Positions 1 through 10,075 of a stretch of DNA of 12,275 bases are shown one piece after another. Numbering within the stretch: the stretch's first letter is position 1; each line of letters begins with the position of its first letter. A model generated the notes under the pieces. The model ran no database searches. It was given only the letters and a program-made list of their open reading frames with translations, and was not told the DNA's origin. The position numbers were made by a program, and so were the translations under genes. The DNA is from Physocladia obscura (Eukaryota > Chytridiomycota > Chytridiomycetes > Chytridiales > Chytriomycetaceae): positions 1 to 12,275 of the forward strand of contig JADGJH010001051.1 of assembly GCA_027596945.1 (NCBI GenBank), in the 5' to 3' direction.

Positions 1-1
1 C

Positions 2-1757
2 TTAAAAGATGTATACTTCAAACAAATTCATCATTTTGGTGACAAAAACCCGAAAACAAAACTCAGCAAGAAAATTATCAACGTGATATTCCTGCATGAT
101 TTTTACAGCAGCAGTTCCAAGAGTATTAGATGCCGGGAGGCCAGCATTGGCATGCAGTGGTGGTGGTGATATTGGTACAGATGATGGTAATGATTGTGGC
201 GGTCGAGGTGCCGTCGATTCAGTGAAAGAACCATACGAATCCATTGTTTGATCGAAATTAGATATTCCAGTCTGCAGAAAATCGTCAGAAGGATAATTAC
301 GAGCGCCATATTCATTCGATAAAAGAAGAGTCCGTCGAATTTGAATAATATTCATGAACCAACCGAAAAAGCCTGTTCTTGCAAAATAATTTGCGAAAAA
401 GACCCCGTTTGAACTGCCGCTATTTCCTCGACCATGAGTGTTTCTCCGTTTTTCACTAATACTGTTTCTCACAGAACTGTTTCCTCCGCCGTAACCACCC
501 TCAACACCACCATCACCATCGTTTAATCCCAGATTTTTCAAATACCGCGTTTCAAAATCTTCTTGTGCATCGTTAACAAACTCAATGAAGGTATTATACA
601 ATGTAATTGGTATTTGTATCGTGTCTCCATTATCTTGATTTCCAGGAAAATACAACGCATTTTCATCATTATTATGGAAAGATGCTGAAGTTATTCGCCG
701 TCGGTTTCGTGCTGTAAGAATGCGCCTTGTTTCGATGAGTCGTTCAGTTTTTTGTTGCAATATATCGAAGCCATCAGTATTATTTACTCTTGTCAACAAT
801 AATTGTCTGTGTTCTTGATCACTTTTGTGTGGAATGAAATACGCAGAGGAGGCATTGTGGTTTCTTGGTTCGTGTTCAACATGCTGCTCTTTCCGTTCCG
901 AGTTTCGTCCGGAATCCGGCAGATTCTTATGAGGCTCGAAAATTGATGAAACTGTTCTCGCGAATTGCATTGAATTGTGCGAAACTTGCGGAGTGGTGCT
1001 ATTGCTATCAGTTTCTGCGATTGGTGTTTCATTGAGTGCCCTCTGTCCTTCTTCAATCAATTGAGATATTGTCGAGCAAAGAACATTGTATTGCTGTTCG
1101 GATTTATGATGCGCTTCGACTGACTCGACAAATGTTTCGTCGACAGAAACATTGATTGACTGACAAAAAAAATTCAGTGTGAAAATTAATGAAGAAAAAA
1201 GAAAAAAGAAAAAAATTCAAGTACATTTGCGCTCAATACGGATAGTCTATAACTATTGTGTAATTGTGGAGAAATGATATCCAAATCGGGCTCTTCTGTG
1301 TTTGGAGACTCTGAATTGTCCAGCATTTCCGAGTCACATGATTTACGTTTTAGCGAGTTGATCTCTCTCCGCATTTGTACAACGTTGCGAGCTTGATTGC
1401 GAACGGTATTTTGCAGACTCACGTTCATTGCAATCAAGGATTCGTTTTCGATTTCTAGGTCTGTCATCTGCGGTTGGTATAAATTTTCGTTCAGGGTTTA
1501 CTTGGATTTTTTCTTTTTTGTTTTTTGTACAAACAAACCTGTTGTACACAGTTTTGATTGTCGCAATCTTTGACCTTGTCTTTATTATCTTCGGTAACTG
1601 ACTCACGATACGACAGCAGCTCGATGTCGGCGTTGGAATCTTGAGCCGTTTCCTGATCCGGCGCCGCAGAAAACGGATGATGCTGACGAATCACAGATGG
1701 CAGTAGCTGAGTCTGCAAGTGTGGAAGATGCGGAGCTCGTGAATGATTGCTGCTCAT
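2..1757 (-). CDS. unrecognised coiled-coil, low-complexity protein (3 exons)
   Basis: I do not recognise this protein. Proposed exons are 1757-1539, 1467-1225 and 1159-2, giving 539 residues. Introns are 1538-1468 (GTTTGT...CCGCAG) and 1224-1160 (GTACTT...GTCAG), both phase 0, and removing them keeps one open frame. Residues 74-115, beginning MTDLEIENESLIAMN, have coiled-coil character and end in a basic patch (SLKRK). Exon 3 is mostly polar and probably disordered: a Gly/Asp-rich stretch lies near 367-381 and a Pro/Ser-rich stretch near 472-489. An aromatic hydrophobic segment near 407-428 (FFANYFARTGFFGWFMNII) could contact a membrane or a partner. The stop codon is at 4-2, so the C-terminus appears complete unless an intron begins near the window edge. 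The start is uncertain. The ATG at 1757 is the first in its frame. A possible upstream exon from an ATG at 2092 would splice GTAATT (about 1876) to ACAG before codon TAC (about 1790) and keep the frame, but that acceptor has no pyrimidine tract. Confidence 0.6.
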
Positions 1758-2363
1758 TGGCGATACATCAACTGTTTTTTCGTACTGTTTTTGTGGTGTT
1801 TTTGATTGATTTTTGCTTTCTTTGAGAAAAGACACCCGGATCTTCTCAATGAGAAAAATTGCCCAATTACCGAAAAAGAATCTGGTAGTAACAGATTCTC
1901 TTTTTCCGCAACCGGAATTATGCGCACTTTTTTTTGCTGGATCCTCCCAGTAGAGACTTTGGTTTTGTTAACTTGACTGTGCCCCTGCGTTTTTCCTGTG
2001 CTTTTTTTTATTTTTATTTCCAACCTCATGGATTGTTTTTGAGAAAATTCAAGATAAATCTGCATCAAACCATGATATCTCTCAGTTGGCATGTCACTGT
2101 GCAATTTAAAAATAGAAGAAAGGGTTATGTTTTCTTGTTCCTCTTATTCTTCTATCAAATGCATGCACTTTGAACACGGACACTATTACAAATACGAATA
2201 CACGCGTTGATTTCTGTAAAAAAGGAAGCCGATTACGTGTGTGTAGATTTGAATTCGCTGTTTTGAGCTGATACTGTTTGTGTTTTGCTTTGGGAGAGTT
2301 GATCAGATTGAGCGGTTGCTCACTGATAAAAATTATATCATTGATCATCATTCACGAAAAAGG

Positions 2364-2383
2364 ACTTGAGTTGAAACTCAAGT
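2364..2383. repeat. perfect inverted repeat, 9-bp arms
   Basis: ACTTGAGTT and AACTCAAGT are exact reverse complements separated by 2 nt (GA). The repeat lies upstream of the minus-strand coiled-coil gene and downstream of the acetyltransferase stop. The sub-motif ACTCAAGT, or its near relative GACTCAAGTC, recurs about 70 nt away, which suggests a protein-binding site more than a chance palindrome. No function is assigned. Confidence 0.6.
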
Positions 2384-2420
2384 ACTCAATCAGCGAAAAC
2401 ACAGATCGACTTTGCTTTTG

Positions 2421-2459
2421 ACTCGACTAACTTGGTGACTTAATCGACTCAAGTCGAGT
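2421..2459. repeat. nested inverted repeats built on CGACT/AGTCG
   Basis: ACTCGACT (2421-2428) and AGTCGAGT (2452-2459) are exact reverse complements 23 nt apart. The right arm overlaps a second tight palindrome, TCGACT-CA-AGTCGA (2444-2457). Either pairing could form, so the element is nested. It has the same ACTC/GAGT vocabulary as the palindrome at 2364-2383. Confidence 0.6.
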
Positions 2460-2509
2460 ATGGAGAGGAACTTAAGAAATGCATCAATTAAGCAATCACC
2501 AATAGAAAC

Positions 2510-2534
2510 ATGGCTATAAGGCAGAATCAGCCAT
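2510..2534. repeat. short inverted repeat ATGGCT/AGCCAT
   Basis: ATGGCT (2510-2515) and AGCCAT (2529-2534) are reverse complements with a 13-nt spacer. The repeat starts about 36 nt past the acetyltransferase stop on the minus strand, so it would lie in that transcript's 3' untranslated region if transcribed. Six-base arms may be chance. Confidence 0.35.
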
Positions 2535-2569
2535 ATTCGAATATCAGCAAGTGTAACAAGGAGGTGGCA

Positions 2570-3425
2570 TTATTCACAAAAGGAACAAATGGTTCGCCAC
2601 GCCTCGTTCGGCAAGACTATTGAGGGTGTTGATGGAAGCTTGGAGGCCAGCTGCCGCGGCGTGGCAATTGGCGACGGCGGCAAAAAGCGCAAGCTCCCCA
2701 TTTGCACACCCACGTGCTAAACTTCCGTCGAAAAGTAGCCCCGACACAACGAAAAAAGAAATCGCGTTTTGCAAATGTTTTCGTCAAATTTTCTGCTCAA
2801 AACTCACATTCATTTCTACATCGCGGCTAAAAGCTGCACGATCAATGTCCAAAAACAAAACATTCCCATCTAAATCCCCCTTGGCCGAAATGCGAGTCTC
2901 CAAAGTCTCCGCTAATCCCGCCTTTCTTGCAAGCGCGCGCATTGCAAGGTTATCCTCCATAGTCACAATCTCGACGCGGTCAACGGCAAGCTCGCAGCTC
3001 AATCGAAGCAACATGCGCAAGAACGCCAAACCAACACCGCGCCCGCGCATTTCCGGTTCCAACTGAATCCCGAGGTTTGCGCAACTTCCGCCCTGCTCCG
3101 TTGTCCATTCGGGGACTCGCGCCATTGCACCGAATCCAAGAATTTTTGTTCGGTTTATGTCGTTAGCATCGTAAAGAAGAACTCGGAGAATTTCGTGCTG
3201 GGTTTGCGCTGTAGTTAATTCGGCTGAAAATTTATTTCGACGGCGTGTCCATCCTTCGGTAGTCTGCGGGTTATATGTGCTTGAAATATATTTATCCATA
3301 TTATCCATTGTAACTGGCACGATAATGAGAGGCAATTCAGCAATAGATTCTGTCAAAGCGATGCACCAATCATGGGTAAAGAATCTCGCGTCGGTGCCAA
3401 ACATTGAACTTGACTTGTGAATCAT
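2570..3425 (-). CDS. GNAT-family N-acetyltransferase
   Basis: The protein should transfer an acetyl group from acetyl-CoA to an amine; the substrate is unknown. The GNAT core is clear. A strand 'CANLGIQLEP' leads into the acetyl-CoA pyrophosphate-binding loop RGRGVG (residues 127-132) and its helix, then 'VEIVTMEDNLAMRALARKAG' (151-170), the usual strand and Asn-containing helix of motif B, then 'GNVLFLDIDR'. Exon 1 is 3425-2808. A consensus donor GTGAGT at 2807 and a TTTAG acceptor ending at 2717 remove a 91-nt intron and join in phase to an open exon 2716-2570. This gives 254 residues with a Pro/Ser-rich tail ending in CSFCE. Without splicing, the protein ends after 213 residues at a stop at 2784. 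The relatively GC-rich coding composition continues through exon 2 and stops at its stop codon, which favours the spliced form. The chosen start is the first in-frame ATG; 3404 is an alternative. Confidence 0.75.
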
Positions 3426-4317
3426 TGAAAAATGACACTTCACCACGCAAGAAAACCAAAGAAAATCAAAAAAACAAAAACAAAAAACAATGATTCTAAT
3501 GACAGACTTTCAATTAAAACCGAATTTCTGTGCTCCACTTCCATTTGCCCCAGAACAACTTGAAAATAACAATAAATAAGAATATCGGAAATTCAATAAA
3601 AATACACCGTAACAAGATGACTTGGAGATTATCTTTTTTCTGTGGACAATCACAATACATCTTTTTTTCTCAGTTATAATGTTAATTATATGATTTTTAC
3701 TAGAATTAAAGCAGATATGCTGAAACTTGTCCAAAAACAATTTCTTAGTGGGTTGAAATCAAGTCAATGTCAAGTCATGAATTTATACACTTTTAAGAGC
3801 TGTTTGAACTCTCTGCCACTGTGACCCAGCATGAAAGGTTGCCAAACAATTGCACAAGAGCAGGAACAGATTATCAATCATATGGAAGACAGACAAACAC
3901 CAAAACAAAGAGCAAGCATGGTAAACTTCTATATCAGGTCATGGTGATAGAAAATAACCTGGCTTTTATCATAATGATATGAAGGCACTTGTATCATTGA
4001 TGGCACAAAGAGCTAGAATTTTATTTTGATAAAATTGCTAGTAAGCTGACAAAAAGACTGCAAATCATGACAGTAAATCAAATCCAACATACATTCAAAT
4101 ATCTAAAAATAACAAGAAAGGATTTTTCGTTATTTGAGTGTTGAAAGAACTGTAAAACTCTATTATGGGACCGTAAAAGTTCATTGTGCCGCACAAAATG
4201 AATCCAAACGCAATCAGATTTAACGAACAGACTTACTTAGTTTACTTGTGCTGTAATGCTCTGCGATGCTGTCGTATGCGTTGTTTTGGGTTGATTTGCA
4301 GCAATCTTGCCATTTCG
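3426..4317. other. intergenic, no gene identified
   Basis: This AT-rich stretch lies upstream of the acetyltransferase gene. Short open frames exist on both strands, for example plus 3642-3824, but none has recognisable motifs or convincing splice context. The A-rich sequence at 3460-3490 directly upstream of the acetyltransferase start probably belongs to its promoter or leader. Confidence 0.4.
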
Positions 4318-4649
4318 GCCATTGCAATCACAGTCCATTGCGAAGTTAATAACATTTTAGTGGCTTATCCTCACATTGATCCATCAATTCAGAATAATGC
4401 TACCATTCAAAGTGCATCTGAGACTACCCAAGCAAACATCATTTCCATATTGTTGAAAATAGTCGCGTTGATCCAATTGCAAATGAAATCAAACTCCACG
4501 CAAATGGGGATATTTGGAAATTGCTGGGTTTTTTTCTTGATATCGGCCGATTAAAGTTTTATACTGATAGCAATACAGCCATTTTGATGGCTATTCATTA
4601 CGGGCATGAAGAAATCATGAAACTTTTGCTGGTAAATCCAAGTATTTAA
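4318..4649 (+). pseudogene. frameshifted ankyrin-repeat relic
   Basis: Two plus-strand frames together read as ankyrin repeats. The first gives 'HIDPSIQNNATIQSASET' followed by 'QANIISILLK' (4372-4458). One base out of frame, from 4458, the text continues 'NSRVDP', then 'GDIWKLL', then 'SNTAILMAIHYGHEEIMKLL' until a TAA at 4647-4649. This matches the ankyrin pattern xVDPxxxNNxAIxxAxxxGHxxIVxLLL. A single missing base near 4456-4460 explains the shift. No start codon or upstream repeat can be placed securely, although the frame runs open upstream to about 4186. It is the only plus-strand coding-like element between the minus-strand genes and is most likely a decaying copy from a repeat-protein family. 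An alternative is a short gene with an unrecognised intron. Confidence 0.6.
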
Positions 4650-4860
4650 GGCTTTTGGACGTGTTAAATTCTGCAAACAGGTAGAAATTTTAAATTTTTG
4701 CTTGCAGATAGTTTGGTAAAAGAAACAGCGAAAGTAGACAATACAACTAATCATGCAAGGCTTTTCCAAAGGCAAGAAACGCAACCATGTTTGCCGCAAA
4801 AAATGTCCAGAAAAACAACCAAAGCAACAATTGTAAAATTGAATACAATAAGCTCTTTCG
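4650..4860. other. intergenic spacer after the Lon 3' end
   Basis: AT-rich sequence between the ankyrin relic and the 3' end of the Lon gene. A GTAAAT at 4632 and TTGCAG around 4708 could be splice sites of the ankyrin relic, but the sequence after them soon meets a stop (TGGTAA). Confidence 0.35.
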
Positions 4861-4866
4861 TTTATT
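4861..4866 (-). promoter_or_regulatory. AATAAA polyadenylation signal of Lon
   Basis: AATAAA on the minus strand lies about 10 nt past the Lon stop codon. Its position and exact match make it the likely cleavage/polyadenylation signal, implying a very short 3' untranslated region. Confidence 0.5.
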
Positions 4867-4876
4867 TTTAGTACTT

Positions 4877-7800
4877 TTAATTCACCAAAACACCAGGGAA
4901 AACAATTTCAAAAATCTCATGATATGACCCAACAGGATGCGGTACCAATCCTTCCTTAATATAATCCGGCAATTCATCCCAGTCAGACTTGTTTGCGGCA
5001 GGAAATATAATATCTTTAACACCACTGCGCTTTGCAGCTATTGATTTTTCCTTTAGTCCACCAATTTTTAACACTTTTCCTGTTAGTGTGAGTTCACCAG
5101 TCATTGCAACATCCGGCTTCGCGGGTCGGTCGAGGGCAAGCGAAAGTAAAGATGTTGTCATTGTTGTTCCTGCAGATGGGCCTACGCGGTTGTTTTGTTG
5201 TTTTTTTTTTTTTGTTATTTTTTGTTAAAAAAAAGAAAAAAACGGTTATAATAATTACCATCTTTAGGTGTCGCTCCTTCGGGAACATGCAAATGTACAC
5301 TTGCTTTTTCAAAGAATTTGTTGTGTGGAAAATTTTGAACCATGAAAGCCTTTGCATAAGTATACGCAATTGTGGAACTTTCCTTCATGACATCACCCAG
5401 TTGCCCTGTACGATGAAATGTGGCCTTTGAATCGGCCGTTATGCTTGAATCAAGTACAGACTCGATGTACAATGAAGATCCACCTGTTTTTATTTTGTAT
5501 TGCGTGTATGTGGGTTAATTTTGTTGTAACAAGTTTTTTTTTGAAAAAACAAAAACTAAACCTACCCATTGAAGTCCACGCAAGACCCATAATAACTCCA
5601 ACAGGTGTATGTTCGTACATTCTTTCCGAAGTATAGACTGGCGAACCAACAAAGTCTTTCAAGTTATCTTTGTCAATGACCACCTTTTCTTCGCTTGCTA
5701 TTGGCACAACAGTCTTATCAGAATTAGTATCTGAATCAGATACACTTTCTTTTTTACTGCCCTCTTCAGATTGTTGTTGCCGCGTAACCACTCGGAAGGC
5801 AGCTTTTCTATAAACTTTGTCCACGTGCTTTTTAAGATTTCTAACGCCGCTTTCTCGACAATAGCTTCGAATCAGCTTTTCAACGGCATCTTGTTTCAGC
5901 TCAACTTGATCGTCAGTCAACCCAGAACTCTCACGCGCATGCGGGCTCAAGTATTTCATTGCAATTGCAACTTTTTCTTCTGCCACGTATCCAGAAAGTT
6001 GAATAACTTCCATTCGATCTAAAAGCGGGCCCGGAATCGTGTCGAGCGTATTCGCCGTGCACACAAACAAAACTTTCGACAAATCGAGCGGTACGTCCAT
6101 ATAGTGGTCAAGAAAGGACGAGTTTTGTTCAGGATCTAAGAGCTCCAAAAGTGCTGAGGCAGGATCGCCTTGATGGCCGCGGCCAATTTTGTCGATTTCG
6201 TCAATCATGATGAGAGGATTTTCGGTTTGCACTTTTTTGAGGGCTTGAATGACTTTTCCGGGCATCGCTCCCACGTATGTGCGACGATGTCCTTTGATTT
6301 CAGCAACATCAGTTAACCCACCGACACTGAATCTGAAAAACTCGCGTCCGAGTGCTCGGGCAATTGATTTTCCAACAGAAGTTTTTCCGACACTTTTTAG
6401 GAATTAAATTATCATCATATCTATTAAATGCAAACAGGTTTCTTACCCAGGTGGGCCAACCATGCATATAATCTTTCCTTCGACGGTTCCGCGGAGTTTT
6501 CCGACAGCAATAAATTCGAGGATGCGATCTTTTACGTCTTTGAGACCGTAATGGTCTTCATCAAGAACAACAGCTGCGTGTTTGATGTCGAAATTCTCTT
6601 TGCTGTGCTTTCCCCACGGGATCTGCGTCAGCCAGTCCAAGTAGTTTCGTGTAACGTTGAATTCGCTCGCGTTCGGTTCCAGGTTCTGCAGTTTATTGAT
6701 TTCTTCGTCAAATACTTTCTTGACAGCTTCTGGCATGCTCAGCTTCTCTGCCCGTTCCTTGAAATTTATCACGAGTTTGTCCTTTCCATCACTCTCCATT
6801 CCAAGTTCTTTTTTAATTCCTTTTAGTTGTTCATGCAGGAAATATTCTTGTTGTTTGCGTGTAATCTTCTGGTCGACCGCTTTACTGATTTCCTGCTGCA
6901 GCTTTGCGTTTGCCAGCTCTTTTTTCAACACATACAGCGCTTTTTCAAGTCTTTCTCCGATTTCTGCTGCTTCAAGGACTTCTTGGAGTTCGGCCGGTTC
7001 CCCGCTGCTGACCGCTGCGGCAAAGTCGGCAAGTTTTCCGGCATCTTGGAACGCATTACCACCAGTCTGTATTGAAAATTGGACAATTTGGTCACGTAGG
7101 AGGGGATTCATGATGCTAATTTCTTTCAGGGTATTGAGAATTTCTGAGATTGTAGCTTTGATGTGAGGGGTCTCGGAGTTGTAAGGGATATCCAGCGTGT
7201 TTGAAATGTTTGCAACGCTGACGACATGAGATGCAAGGTGCTTATTTATTGGTACGTATGCTTTTGTTTCTATAAGAAAAAAAGAGGCGGTTATTTAAGA
7301 AAATAGAAAATAATGTATCGCACCATCATTCTCATCTGTTAAGTCAACCTGCTGATCATTGATGGCAGATTCAGTTTCACCAAAAATTCTTCCAGAAGAT
7401 GCCGAACCAATCGATTCCGATGCAAAAGAAGATACCTGACTGTCGACAACATGTTGAGATGAGTCTTCGCCTGCAATACTTGGCGTAACAGTTGTTGGAA
7501 GAGGCAAAAGTTCGTCAAGAATCACACGGCGATGAGGATAAACAACAACGGTCAAAGATTTATCATCAGGTCCAGCGTTATAAACGCTCGTAATTTGAGC
7601 AAACACACCAACAAAGTTGACTTGATCGGCGGATTTGATTGTGTCGGGCTCGTAACTTTCGTCTTTGGTAAGAAAGATTGAAACATACGGCTGGCGTCTG
7701 TCAAGAAGGGATTTGATGGCCGAAATAACTTGTGGGTCTTTGATGTAAAGCGATTTGTAGAAACCTGCAGTTTGAGTGGATTTGAAATAATGCCGAAACA

Positions 7801-8434
7801 GTCAGAACAAAAAAAAGAAATATGACGCGTACAATAAGCGAAAAAAAATATATTGGGGGAGATAATATGAACCTGGAAACAGTGGCCTGCGCGTAAGAGG
7901 AATCACTAGAGTCTGAGGATATTCCTTTGGAACAGAAACTTTTTGAACACCTGTGTTGTTGCCGTTATTGTCACCGCTACTGTTGCCGCCGCTGGGAGCA
8001 TTTCCAGCACCGCTGCCACTATTAGAGCCTGATGATGACGGTGATGATTGTTTTGTCGAAAGCCCTTCTTCTGGCCAAAACCTGTTCCCGTTTTGCCCAC
8101 CTCCTTCGTTTTCTGCTTCACTCAGAATACGATCAAGCATCAAACGCCGTTCCTTTTCACCGATATCGAAATCCAGCGAGCTGTCAACGACATTGAAACG
8201 AGTGTTTGTGTTGCAGCTGTTATTGTTACTACGCAGAAGATTCAGCCTGGACAACGGCAGTCGACGGCCGCCACGAGAATTGTTACTACTACTGTTTCCA
8301 CCATGATTTCCACTGCTATTGTATTCACGAATAGTCGCAGCATTGGTAAGCGATGTTCGGAACGAAATTGCCACCAGACGCGAATTTCGTAATGCAAAGG
8401 TGTTGGTAAAGAGAATCTGTTGATGTTTAATCAT
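4877..8434 (-). CDS. LONP1/PIM1 homolog: mitochondrial Lon protease (ATP-dependent, AAA+ Ser-Lys)
   Basis: Lon unfolds and degrades damaged proteins in the mitochondrial matrix. Exons are 8434-7873, 7764-7324, 7269-6447, 6392-5566, 5483-5259 and 5181-4877. All introns are GT-AG, and joining them gives 1060 codons plus stop, between human LONP1 and yeast Pim1 in length. The first 30 residues lack acids and carry Arg/Lys/Ser (presequence-like), so the ATG at 8434 is preferred to the one at 8473, whose extension has acidic residues. A Ser/Asn/Gly-rich stretch covers about 38-165. The LON substrate-binding domain starts near 171 ([17 protein letters not shown]). The AAA+ core has Walker A GPPGVGKT (606-613), Walker B IMIDEID (D673, E674), sensor-1 N723, arginine finger R735 and sensor-2 R793. 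The protease domain has catalytic S962 in PKDGPSAG and K1005 in GGLKEKS, spaced 43 apart as in human S855/K898. Low-complexity insertions lie near 277-335 and 813-845. Confidence 0.95.
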
Positions 8435-10075
8435 TTTAAAAAAAACGAAATCTTCAATTTTTCCAACAACCACTTTTATTTACTTGTGGAGAAGAAATAT
8501 AAATTTTATTACTAACAATGAAATAAAACATGAAATATGTAAACAAATAACTACTAAAATCTCCACCCAATTATTCTTACATTTTTTCATTCTCTTCTTG
8601 AGATGCGCCAACAATAATTATGTTTTCAGTTAGTTCATTTTCAGCAGATACTGTTGTTCACCTGCGCAAGTTTTTCCTTTGACACCTTAAAATTTATAAC
8701 ATGATTTAACAGGGAAAAGTTTGTATATGCGATCAGTAATCTTATCCTGCTGCCTGCTTTTGTTGGCACTATTATTGTTTGTAACAAAAAATGTTAACAA
8801 TCGAGACAAGACAAATACAGTTGAGCCATGGGGAATTTGAAATTTTCTTTCATTTTAATTTGAACATTTTGTCTCCAGTTTTCTTTTTATCTGTTCCGAC
8901 AATCTTGCAGTGCTGTTAACATATAACTCTCTGCTCCTTAATATTGACTTAGCTACAAGTCAGCACTTTTAACAAATGTGCGGCTCTTGAACAATTGATT
9001 TCTCTCAGATTGTTTAGCTTCCGGAAGGATTATATGCATTTGAAAGAAAAAAGTGTAAGGAAACATTTATTTAATAAATTACAGAATTTATTAATGGTTA
9101 AAGGATGGAATAGAGCAGGGGTCATTAAAACGAAAAAGTAGTTGGAATTGATGGATATGACACACAAAGGTACAGGTGGGACATTAAGATATTGTTGCAA
9201 CAAATTTCTCCCAGCATTTCTTGTTAAATATGACAAAATTATATTTAGATATACAAACTGAATGTACTATATGAGATGTAAAACTAAATTGTTTAAGCTT
9301 ATATTTGTGTAATTGGAAGAAGATTGTTTATTTCGCAAGGACATGACCAAGAAATTGTGCAACGGAAATGGAGGAAATTTAACTTCCAACTTTGTTTCGT
9401 AAATTCAAATCAGAAAATTAAAGTAAAATAAAAATAGTTTACATAAGGTACAAGCATGGGATTTTATTTTAATGTTCTATTTTTGGAAAATAAACAGAAG
9501 TTTTGACTAAAATTATCGCAAGCCCCATGTAAACAATTTGAACGAAATCCGCAGGCATAGGATTCAACATCTCTTTCTTTTTATTCTATTGATGTCTGTT
9601 GGTATTTAAAAAATTGCATTAATTGACAAAATATCTACATACTCTAACTTTTGTGCTTGCCATTACCTTTATGACTTGGTCAACTGATATTCTACACGGA
9701 TATACATCACAGCTTCTTCTTTTTATTTTTATTTCCTTCTTCATTATGTTTCATGGTGCCCACTAAAACTCCAGAAATGCATCATGGCAAGCATCAGTTT
9801 CAGTTAGGTATACTGGAAATACGGTTGTGTTATCATGTATAACCTCATTATTAGTCAAATGTAAAAAATAATTCTGTACCCAATAGGAGACATGTATTTC
9901 TAAATCTTAAAAAATGCAGGGCTGTTTCAAGAGCTACATAATATCACAAAATTTGACAGATCTAGTTTGAACATCTACAGTCTGCTCGTTCACAACATGA
10001 AAAGAAATAGACCAATTATTCTTGATGAAATTACATAACAATTGGAAAGAAATTATATTCAACCACTAAATGCTA
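8435..10075. other. intergenic, AT-rich, no gene identified
   Basis: About 1.6 kb between the EEF2KMT stop and the Lon start. It should contain the Lon promoter and leader at its left end. I found only short open frames without motifs (for example minus 9236-9030 and a 31-codon plus frame near 9670 with a hydrophobic stretch). A pyrimidine-rich run occurs near 9713-9745. No tRNA-like cloverleaf, transposon ends or long repeats were seen by eye. Confidence 0.45.

Larger units (their letters stand above)
1758..2569. other. intergenic region with inverted-repeat cluster
   Basis: This stretch lies between the stop of the acetyltransferase gene and the chosen start of the coiled-coil gene, both on the minus strand. 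Its left part (about 2092-1840) is open on the minus strand and could be a 5' exon or leader of the coiled-coil gene. Its right part carries three short inverted repeats, listed separately. No RNA gene or other coding sequence is evident. Confidence 0.5.

Noticed and set aside
2620..3066. 148-codon plus-strand open frame
   Set aside because: It lies antisense to the acetyltransferase exons, which carry clear GNAT motifs on the other strand.
3831..3950. Short plus-strand frame ('MKGCQTIAQEQEQIINHMED') faintly like the helix-turn-helix start of a transposase
   Set aside because: It ends after about 40 codons with two stops, and no transposase motifs, terminal repeats or target duplications were found nearby.
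4186..4554. Plus-strand open frame beginning with 'PHKMNPNAI', like the signature loop of fumarase/adenylosuccinate lyases
   Set aside because: Only this short string matches; an in-frame stop lies just upstream, nothing else resembles a lyase, and the later part of the frame is the ankyrin relic.
6657..7166. 169-codon plus-strand open frame
   Set aside because: It is antisense to the long Lon exon 3 and has the Ser/Phe-rich composition typical of antisense shadows.
8434..8473. Longer Lon N-terminus from the ATG at 8473
   Set aside because: The added 13 residues include acidic ones and would spoil the presequence; the ATG at 8434 gives a typical mitochondrial targeting start. Use of both cannot be excluded.
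8839..8847. GAAATTTTC as a possible heat-shock element upstream of Lon
   Set aside because: The spacing between GAA and TTC is 3, not the 2 expected, there is no third unit, and it lies about 400 nt from the start.
9030..9236. 68-codon minus-strand open frame in the large intergenic region
   Set aside because: It begins at TTG, not ATG, with no motif, no splice support and AT-driven composition.
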